Below, piece by piece: positions 58,406-64,000 of a DNA stretch of 64,000 bases (positions within the stretch are counted from its first letter, which is position 1; every line of letters starts with the position of its first letter). The position numbers and the translations under genes were made by a program. The DNA lies in contig NZ_CP045324.1 of assembly GCF_009363275.1 (NCBI RefSeq), positions 124,001-188,000 of the forward strand. The letters run 5' to 3'. The notes beneath the pieces are model-generated. The model made no database searches, had not been told where the DNA came from, and saw nothing but the letters and a program-made list of their open reading frames with translations. This DNA comes from Marinobacter sp. THAF197a (GTDB lineage Bacteria > Pseudomonadota > Gammaproteobacteria > Pseudomonadales > Oleiphilaceae).

Positions 58406-59299
58406 TTACTGCAGGGTCCGCCGATTGCCATTCTTATACTGCGGCGCAATATAACCCTCGATCTCCGCCTTGAACCGCCCGATCACCTCACTGTTGTCCT
58501 TGTCCCAGGGGTGGAAACCAGGCTTGAAGTACTCCAGCCAGGTCGGAATCAGGCTGGAAAACGCACCGTCCTTGCCCCACATACGCCACATGCCCTTGGC
58601 GGCATCTTTCAACGAGAAATGCTTGCGATCGTGCATGATCATTCGGCCGGTGTACCAGGTACCCACAATGCCCAGTGCGACTGTACTGAATACCTGATAA
58701 AACGCCCGCTCAGCGTAGGTGCCGCCAGCCTGCTGGAAGACATCGTAGGCCACCGCCTTGTGTTCGGTCTCCTCGATGGCGTGCCATACCCACAGCGGGC
58801 GCATGGATTCGTGCATGTCTTCGCGCACGTCGTCCCGCTCCAGCAGCATGTCCGCCATCATCGCCGTGATGTGCTCCAGGGCACAGGTAATGGCCAGCTG
58901 GTGACGCTTGGGCAGTTTGCGGGCGACATCCAGGATGATCTTTAGATCCCGCTCCATCTCTTCCACCGGCATGCCCTGGTCACGTACATGCTGGTTCATG
59001 GCAATGTGTTCCAACGAATGCATGGCTTCCTGGCCAATAAAACCGCGAACTTCCTCTTTCAGCTTGGGGTCCTGAATCTGGCCCCGGAACGCCCTTACAG
59101 AATCCACAAAGAACTGCTCGCCCTCGGGGAACAGCACCGACAGGGCATTCATGGTATGACTGATCAGGTAATTGTTATCCAACCAGTACCGGGGTACCTG
59201 TTCTCCAAATTCAAAGCCCATGCGCTGCGGCTTGATCGAGACATTGTCCGGTGTATGGGAAACCTTGTTTTGCTTGTCTGTTTGAGTTGTTGTCAGCAT
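58406..59299 (-). CDS. Metal-dependent hydrolase family protein (PF10118-like)
   Basis: 297 residues, helical. MRFVSHAEE-type metal ligands are not present, but FIGQEAMHSLEHIAMNQHVR, EHITAMMADMLLERDDVRED and WHAIEETEHKAVAYDVF show the ferritin-like E-x2-H pattern of this family, often annotated as metal-dependent hydrolase. The start 59299 has GAGGAG upstream. It is divergent from an AraC regulator, which may control it. Confidence 0.8.
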   Translation of the reverse strand: MLTTTQTDKQNKVSHTPDNVSIKPQRMGFEFGEQVPRYWLDNNYLISHTMNALSVLFPEGEQFFVDSVRAFRGQIQDPKLKEEVRGFIGQEAMHSLEHIAMNQHVRDQGMPVEEMERDLKIILDVARKLPKRHQLAITCALEHITAMMADMLLERDDVREDMHESMRPLWVWHAIEETEHKAVAYDVFQQAGGTYAERAFYQVFSTVALGIVGTWYTGRMIMHDRKHFSLKDAAKGMWRMWGKDGAFSSLIPTWLEYFKPGFHPWDKDNSEVIGRFKAEIEGYIAPQYKNGNRRTLQ

Positions 59300-59528
59300 G
59301 TCTGTACTCCTCTGCGATTGAACGCTTTGGCTGATGTCATGGGGCCAGTGTGGAGGAGTCAACGGCGTTACAGAATGCGAGGTTGGGACGGCTACCGTTC
59401 ACATTGGGACAAAAAGCGCCGCACAATTGGCCCGGGAGACAGGTAAATCGGTGCGAGCCGCCCCACTGCCAGTGGCGGTGGCTTCTGTTAGAGTCAGAAA
59501 CACGACAAATATCAATCAGGGACATGGC

Positions 59529-60635
59529 ATGGCATCAACCAGTGCAGACAAAGAACGACAAATGCTGGGGCTGTTCCTGGTACCCGGCGTTTACCTGCGG
59601 GTACTGGGTGAAACGGTGCGCCAGCTTGGCCACAACGACCGGGCCCTATACCAGGGGCTGGATTTCACGGCCGACGACCTCAAGGCCAACGACAGTCGCA
59701 TCTTCGTAACCGATGCCATCCTGATGGCCCAGCGCGCCCTGGAGCTGGCCGGAAAGGATGGCCTTAGCTTCCACCTGGCCAAGGAACTGCGGCTGACGAT
59801 TCACGGCACTCTGGGTTTTGCTGCCCTGACCAGTCCGACCTTTGAAGGAGCACTGGATTCGGTTCGCCGCTACCTGCAACTGCGGGCCCCCTTCCTGAGC
59901 ATGAAACAGTCCCTGGCCGGTGATCAGGTGCTGGTGCAGCTGTGCACCGAATTCGACGTGCCGGGCTTGTATGGATTTCTGGCCGAAACCGTCAGTGCCA
60001 CCCTGATCCTGTTAACCGAACAACTACTGGACCGTGCCGACGCCGAAAGCCGGGGCTTTGCCCTGGAAGACGGCAAGCTGCCGGGCGTCTCGGTGCGCCT
60101 GTCTGGCCCGGAGCCGGCCTACTACGCCCGGTTTGCCAGCCAGTTACCGGTGCGCTTTGAGTACGGCCAGCCAGAGGAAATGCTGGTGTTTCCCCGCAAG
60201 CTTCTCGATGTTCGCATGCGCCTGGCCGACGCCGAAGCCTCCCGCATGGCCCGGGACCAGTGCGAGTTTGAGCTGCAGAAAGCGTTGAAGGAACAGGGCG
60301 ATATCGTGCTGGCGATCCGCAACATGCTGCGCATGACGCCGGGGCCGCTGCCGTCCCTGGAAGCCATGGCGGAGCGTTTCTGCGTGTCATCCCGAACCCT
60401 GAAACGGCGGCTGGCGGAGAAAGACACCAGCTACCGCGAAATCGTTGAGGCGGTACTGAAAGACCGGGCGATCCAGTTGTTGCGTTATACCAATCAGTCG
60501 GTCAGCGAGATCGCCTATGAGCTGGGCTACGCAGACTTGTCCAACTTCAGCCGGGCATTTCGCAAGTGGACCGGGAAGTCGGCGTCCGAGTTTCGGGAAG
60601 GTGGGGTTGATCCGGCTCCGGAGGTGGGGCCCTGA
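59529..60635 (+). CDS. AraC-family transcriptional regulator (OruR-type)
   Basis: 368 residues. An N-terminal arabinose-binding-like domain (DUF4/Arabinose_bd type; LTIHGTLGFAALTSPTFEGA) and C-terminal HTH (LEAMAERFCVSSRTLKRRLA, IAYELGYADLSNFSRAFRKW). AraC proteins of this group often govern lipid or aromatic degradation genes. The divergent hydrolase gene is a likely target. ATG 59529 lies behind CAGGGAC. Confidence 0.9.
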   Translation: MASTSADKERQMLGLFLVPGVYLRVLGETVRQLGHNDRALYQGLDFTADDLKANDSRIFVTDAILMAQRALELAGKDGLSFHLAKELRLTIHGTLGFAALTSPTFEGALDSVRRYLQLRAPFLSMKQSLAGDQVLVQLCTEFDVPGLYGFLAETVSATLILLTEQLLDRADAESRGFALEDGKLPGVSVRLSGPEPAYYARFASQLPVRFEYGQPEEMLVFPRKLLDVRMRLADAEASRMARDQCEFELQKALKEQGDIVLAIRNMLRMTPGPLPSLEAMAERFCVSSRTLKRRLAEKDTSYREIVEAVLKDRAIQLLRYTNQSVSEIAYELGYADLSNFSRAFRKWTGKSASEFREGGVDPAPEVGP

Positions 60636-60671
60636 TTTGTTGCGCCTCTGGTTTGGGAGCGTGGTCGCAGA

Positions 60672-60749
60672 GTGGTCAGAGAATTCTTCCTGCGAAAAAC
60701 AACTCGCTTCGCTCAGACATCTTTTTCACAGGAAAAATTCTCTGACCAC
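60672..60749. repeat. Hairpin element B1: 21-bp arms, conserved centre
   Basis: Arms 60672-60692 and 60729-60749 pair with one mismatch. The centre contains a 32-base core (60695-60726) that occurs inverted and identical in element B2. Inner AAAAA/TTTTT pairs extend the stem. Confidence 0.9.
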
Positions 60750-60878
60750 CCCGCGCCCTGTTGACCTGTTAGACGGCGTACCTATTGATAGATAGCCGTT
60801 TTTGAACGTTCTTTTCAGTGTTCTATATTGGTTTTCGCAGTTGTCTTTCCCCGCCTATGCCCCGATATTGTGACGGAC

Positions 60879-60967
60879 GGGGAGGTGGGATTATTTTTCC
60901 CGCCAGAAAAAAGATGTCTGAGCGAAGCGAGTTGTTTTTTCCAAGGGAAAAATAATCCCACCTCCCC
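60879..60967. repeat. Hairpin element B2: 23-bp perfect arms, inverted core of B1
   Basis: Arms 60879-60901 and 60945-60967 are perfect reverse complements. The 32-base core (60908-60939) is the exact inverse of that in B1. Arms of B1 and B2 are unrelated. 129 bp between the elements and 61 bp to the TM2 gene hold nothing else evident. Confidence 0.9.
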
Positions 60968-61028
60968 AGTCCCGCCCCCAAAACCCACAGGCTAGGGCCG
61001 GAGTTAAAGCCCCAAAGAAGGAACCAAG

Positions 61029-61436
61029 ATGAACGGACAACCAGACACCCACAGCAAAATCATAGGCTACCTGCTCTGGATCTTCGGATTCCTTGGCTCC
61101 CACCGCTTTTACTACGGTAAACCCATCACAGGTACCATCTGGTTCTTCACCTTCGGGCTGTTCCTCATTGGCTGGATCATCGACCTGTTCCTGATCCCCA
61201 GCATGGACCGCCAGGCCGACAAGCGCTTCCAGGAAGGCAATATCAGCTACAACATCAGCTGGATACTGCTCACCTTCCTGGGCGTGTTCGGCGTACACCG
61301 CATGTACATGGGTAAGTGGATCACCGGCATCATCTACCTGCTGACCGGCGGCCTGTTCCTGATTGGTGTGCTGTACGATTTCTGGACTCTGAACAGCCAG
61401 ATCTCAGAACGCAATCACGCCGACCAGATGGGCTGA
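61029..61436 (+). CDS. TM2-domain membrane protein
   Basis: 135 residues with two TM2 units: LLWIFGFLGSHRFYYGKPIT GTI and LLTFLGVFGVHRMYMGKWIT each show the G-x2-G-x-H-R-x-Y-x-G turn between two helices. Function unknown. Its stop is immediately adjacent to the stop of the convergent wax ester synthase gene, leaving no room for a terminator. Confidence 0.9.
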   Translation: MNGQPDTHSKIIGYLLWIFGFLGSHRFYYGKPITGTIWFFTFGLFLIGWIIDLFLIPSMDRQADKRFQEGNISYNISWILLTFLGVFGVHRMYMGKWITGIIYLLTGGLFLIGVLYDFWTLNSQISERNHADQMG

Positions 61437-62804
61437 TTACAGGCCCGCGGCCGCTTCCAGCTCTACCAAGCCGTCTTCCAGGTAATCCAGCATCCGCTGC
61501 AGGCTGGGCAGGGTTCTTCGGCAGCCAATCAGGCCGAACTCTACCTGGCCGTTGTAGCTGGTCAGGGTCATGTTCAGGGCCAGGCGGTCCATGGCGATGG
61601 ACACCGGGTACATGCCCTCCAGCTTGGCGCCATTCCAGTAACGGGGGGAGGATGGCCCGGGCACGTTGGAAATCACCACATTAAACGTCTGCCAGTTGGG
61701 CGCCATCCCCGTCAGCAGATGGAAGGCGGCGGGCGCCAGGGTCAGGGCGGTGTAGTTGATGATTTCTTCAGACGACATATGGCGGTAGCGGTCTTTGGCT
61801 TCCTGCATGCCGTGATGGATTTTCAGCAATCGTTGACCGGCATCGTTCTCGTCCGTGTGCAGGTTAGCGAGGATGACACCCACCTGATTGCCGTCGGAGC
61901 TGTCGTCCCGGTGCAGGGAGACGGGCACAAAGGCGATCAACGGTTTTGCCGGCAAGGCATCCTGGTTCATCAGATAGGTACGCAGGGCCGAGGCACACAT
62001 GGCCGTGACCACATCATTCACCGTGGTGCCGGAGGCCTCGCACACCGCCTTGATCCGGGTCAGGCAGTAGGATTGCGCGGCGAAGCGCCGTGAACCGGTG
62101 ATCTTCTGATTCAACACGCTGCGGGGCGCATGGAAAATGGAATCGTAGGCGGGGTCTTTACGGGCCTGGTTGACCGTTTTCAGCAATTCCTTCGCCACCG
62201 TAGGAATGGTGCCCAGCTGTTTTCCGGAACTGCCCAGCAAATGCGCAACGCTGCGCCACAGGGATGGGCTGTTTTCGTCCCGCTCGGCCCTTTGCCTGGG
62301 GGGTAAGGCCCAGATCGGCGGCAGGCCCATTTCGGAGGGATCTTCACTCAGCATCCGGGTGGCCATGCGCATGGCGGACACACCATCCACCAGGGAGTGG
62401 TGAATCTTGGTGTAGATCGCGAATTGCCGGTCTTTCAGGCCCTCAATCAGATGTACCTCCCACATCGGCCGTTCCCGATCCATCAGGTGGGAATGCTCAG
62501 CGGAGACAAACGACAACAGCTCCCGGATACGGCCGGGGGTGGGCAGCGCTTCAAAGCGGAAGTGATGCTCCAGGTCGAGATGCTCATCCTCCACCCACAT
62601 CGGTTGCCCCAGTTTGTAACTCAGCCGTTGATCGAAGGGCCTGGTCACGCGGTGCTGGGTTCTCAACTGATCTGCGAGTTGGGCCACGTAATCATCCGGC
62701 GCGCCTTCCGGGAAGGAAAACAGCTGGAGACCACCCACGTGCATGGGTTGCTGGCGCTTTTCCAGCCAGAGAAACAGTTGGTCGGTGGGGCTCAGAGGTT
62801 TCAC
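61437..62804 (-). CDS. Wax ester synthase/diacylglycerol acyltransferase (WS/DGAT)
   Basis: 455 residues. The catalytic motif is IHHSLVDG (HHxxxDG) near residue 134; other family blocks are PLSPTDQLFLWLEKRQQPMH at the start, NDVVTAMCASALRTYL and VISNVPGPSSPRYWNGAKLE. It esterifies fatty alcohols or diacylglycerol with acyl-CoA to make storage lipid. Marinobacter species are known for such enzymes, and this supports the taxonomic guess. Confidence 0.95.
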   Translation of the reverse strand: MKPLSPTDQLFLWLEKRQQPMHVGGLQLFSFPEGAPDDYVAQLADQLRTQHRVTRPFDQRLSYKLGQPMWVEDEHLDLEHHFRFEALPTPGRIRELLSFVSAEHSHLMDRERPMWEVHLIEGLKDRQFAIYTKIHHSLVDGVSAMRMATRMLSEDPSEMGLPPIWALPPRQRAERDENSPSLWRSVAHLLGSSGKQLGTIPTVAKELLKTVNQARKDPAYDSIFHAPRSVLNQKITGSRRFAAQSYCLTRIKAVCEASGTTVNDVVTAMCASALRTYLMNQDALPAKPLIAFVPVSLHRDDSSDGNQVGVILANLHTDENDAGQRLLKIHHGMQEAKDRYRHMSSEEIINYTALTLAPAAFHLLTGMAPNWQTFNVVISNVPGPSSPRYWNGAKLEGMYPVSIAMDRLALNMTLTSYNGQVEFGLIGCRRTLPSLQRMLDYLEDGLVELEAAAGL

Positions 62805-62917
62805 AGCGCAATCCTTGTTATTGATCTATGGGCCGATACTAGCGCAAGTCGGCCCGGGCTTGATTGACTTTATTAACCCTACGCTGTGTTAGCCCGGCGA
62901 CTACGCGGTAGGTGGTA
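62805..62917. other. Short gap upstream of wax ester synthase
   Basis: 113 bp. The wax ester synthase start region and the end of the acyltransferase fusion lie here. No clear terminator or promoter hexamers beyond AT-rich stretches near 62868-62880. Confidence 0.4.
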
Positions 62918-64000
62918 TTAGCGATGGTCACCCCGCAAGGCTTTGACTTTTTCCTCCAGCAACGGTGCGGCGGCCTGCTCCGGGGCGACCGGATCATCGG
63001 CCAGAAGGTGAATGCGGGACCAGAAACGCTTCGGCAGGTGGCTGAACGCCGGGCCACCGTAGTGGCTGAAGAAACTGCCCCATAGGCCTCTCAGGGCCAT
63101 CGGTACGACGGTGACCGGCCGGCGCTGCAGAATCATATCCACGCCGGATTTGAAGGTATCCACTTCGCCGTCCTTGGTCAGCTTGCCTTCCGGGAAGATG
63201 CACACCAGATGGCCCGCGGCCAGTTCCTCATCAATGCGGTCAAAGGCCGCTTCGTAGATCTCCGGGACCTTGGATTTGGGACCGATCGGGATGGTCTTGG
63301 CCAGCCGGAAGAAACTGCCCATGATGGGGGTGGAAAAGATGTTGTGGTCCATCACAAAGCGCACCGGCCTGCGCACGGCACCGGCAATCACCAGGGCGTC
63401 CATGTAGGACACGTGGTTACAGACCAACAGCGCTGGCCCTTCTTCGGGGATCCGGTCCAGGTGATGATGGCTGACCCGGTAAACGGTGTGGGACAGTACC
63501 CAGATCACAAAGCGCAGGGCAAAATCCGGCACCTGTTGGTAAACAAAGCCCGCCACGATCAGGTTCATGATCGACAGCACCAGGAAAAACTCGGGAATGC
63601 TCAGCCCGATCACACCCAGCATCAGCATGGCCAGCAGGGCACTGATCACCATGAACAGGGCGTTAAAAATGTTGAGGGCGGCGATCACCCGCGCCCGGGT
63701 GTCTGGCGAGGCTTCTCGCTGAACATAGGCATACAGCGGCACGATAAACAGCCCGCCAAAGATGCCGATGGCCAGCAAGTCGATGGCCACCTGGCGATAG
63801 TGGGGGTCGGTGATGATCATCCACCAGTCGGAGGGTATGGGCTGCTCGGGCATGTTGAAGTACAGGTCAATGCCGAAGAAACTGAGCCCGAGGGAGCCGA
63901 TGGGCACAATGCCCAGCTCAATCTTGTGGCCGGACAGCCGCTCACAGGCAATGGAGCCGGCGGCAATGCCAATGGTGAAAATCGCCAGCAGGATGGTGAC
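62918..64000 (-). CDS. MFS (LplT-like) transporter fused to 1-acylglycerol-3-phosphate acyltransferase, 5' end outside window
   Basis: At least 361 residues, open to the right edge. The first part is the C-terminal half of an MFS domain (GLFIVPLYAYVQREASPDTR, AALNIFNALFMVISALLAML). The second is a PlsC-type acyltransferase with NHVSYMDAL (H-x4-D), FVMDHNIFSTPIMGSFFRLA and IFPEGKLTKDGE. The fusion is like LplT-Aas: a lysophospholipid flippase joined to its acyltransferase, for phospholipid repair. Its N-terminal MFS half is missing here. Confidence 0.9.
   Translation of the reverse strand, partial: VTILLAIFTIGIAAGSIACERLSGHKIELGIVPIGSLGLSFFGIDLYFNMPEQPIPSDWWMIITDPHYRQVAIDLLAIGIFGGLFIVPLYAYVQREASPDTRARVIAALNIFNALFMVISALLAMLMLGVIGLSIPEFFLVLSIMNLIVAGFVYQQVPDFALRFVIWVLSHTVYRVSHHHLDRIPEEGPALLVCNHVSYMDALVIAGAVRRPVRFVMDHNIFSTPIMGSFFRLAKTIPIGPKSKVPEIYEAAFDRIDEELAAGHLVCIFPEGKLTKDGEVDTFKSGVDMILQRRPVTVVPMALRGLWGSFFSHYGGPAFSHLPKRFWSRIHLLADDPVAPEQAAAPLLEEKVKALRGDHR

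Noticed and set aside
60517..60795. A 92-residue frame across hairpin B1
   Set aside because: It begins inside the AraC gene in another frame and continues only because of the repeat; no start signals.

Overview
The window looks like a chromosome segment of a halophilic marine gammaproteobacterium, most likely Marinobacter or a close relative. The reasons are the wax ester synthase/DGAT at the right end, an ectoine-type operon with its dedicated aspartokinase, a type II NADH dehydrogenase, a CvrA-type antiporter and even, moderately GC-rich codon use. No prophage, CRISPR array, rRNA operon or intact insertion sequence was seen. Both ends cut a gene: a secreted NucH/ExeM-type nuclease on the left and an MFS-acyltransferase fusion on the right.

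Layout. 1-6.6 kb: nuclease, WYL regulator, two MFS transporters with a MarR regulator, and a GDT1-family manganese exporter behind a clear yybP-ykoY (Mn2+) riboswitch. 6.6-17.2 kb: envelope and housekeeping genes (two L,D-transpeptidases, SDR, NfeD-stomatin pair, Lpp-like lipoprotein, K+/H+ antiporter, tRNA-Gly(CCC), Ndh, PEBP protein, LpxH-like phosphoesterase). 17.2-24.6 kb: small regulator-target pairs (TetR/AhpD-like with three operator boxes; MarR, SRPBCC protein, MAPEG, TetR) and two gene relics. 24.6-41.4 kb: the most unusual part, described below. 41.4-48.9 kb: transporter, phosphoesterase, ectA-ectB-ask without ectC, and an RpoS/RpoH-like sigma factor. 48.9-64 kb: small conserved proteins, tag, a Sfp-type PPTase, pdxH, DUF748, yfbR, SDR, a GGDEF protein, a glutamine amidotransferase, an AraC regulator, TM2 protein and wax ester synthase.

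The candidate new system has two layers. (1) A gene at 27.2-29.6 kb encodes a protein with the sequence hallmarks of tubulin-tyrosine-ligase-like (TTLL) ATP-grasp enzymes, followed by a PqqD-like peptide-recognition domain and a degenerate HPr-kinase-like domain. Right behind it is a 95-residue peptide, and 1.5 kb further a c-type cytochrome. Both begin with the same kind of leader (LLG[KR]L[AS]R, hydrophobic segment, FN..AS) and both carry a Glu-rich GEAEGEAEG tail that resembles the tubulin C-terminal tails modified by eukaryotic TTLLs. I infer a bacterial post-translational modification system acting on tubulin-tail-like sequences. (2) An ECF sigma factor with a zinc-finger anti-sigma factor is encoded at 37.2-38.1 kb. 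A promoter of fixed architecture, [TC]GTAAC-N15-GTGTC[TCG], recurs upstream of the ligase, the cytochrome, an EAL protein, a NlpC/P60-like protein, NrtS, DUF3179, a VTT-flavoprotein fusion, DUF547 and a 52-residue secreted protein (11 sites counting weaker ones, all in 18.5-38.2 kb). These genes therefore look like one regulon.

A third unexplained feature is two pairs of long perfect hairpins (41.4-41.65 kb and 60.67-60.97 kb). In each pair the central 32 bases are conserved and inverted relative to each other, while the stems are unrelated in sequence yet fully self-complementary.
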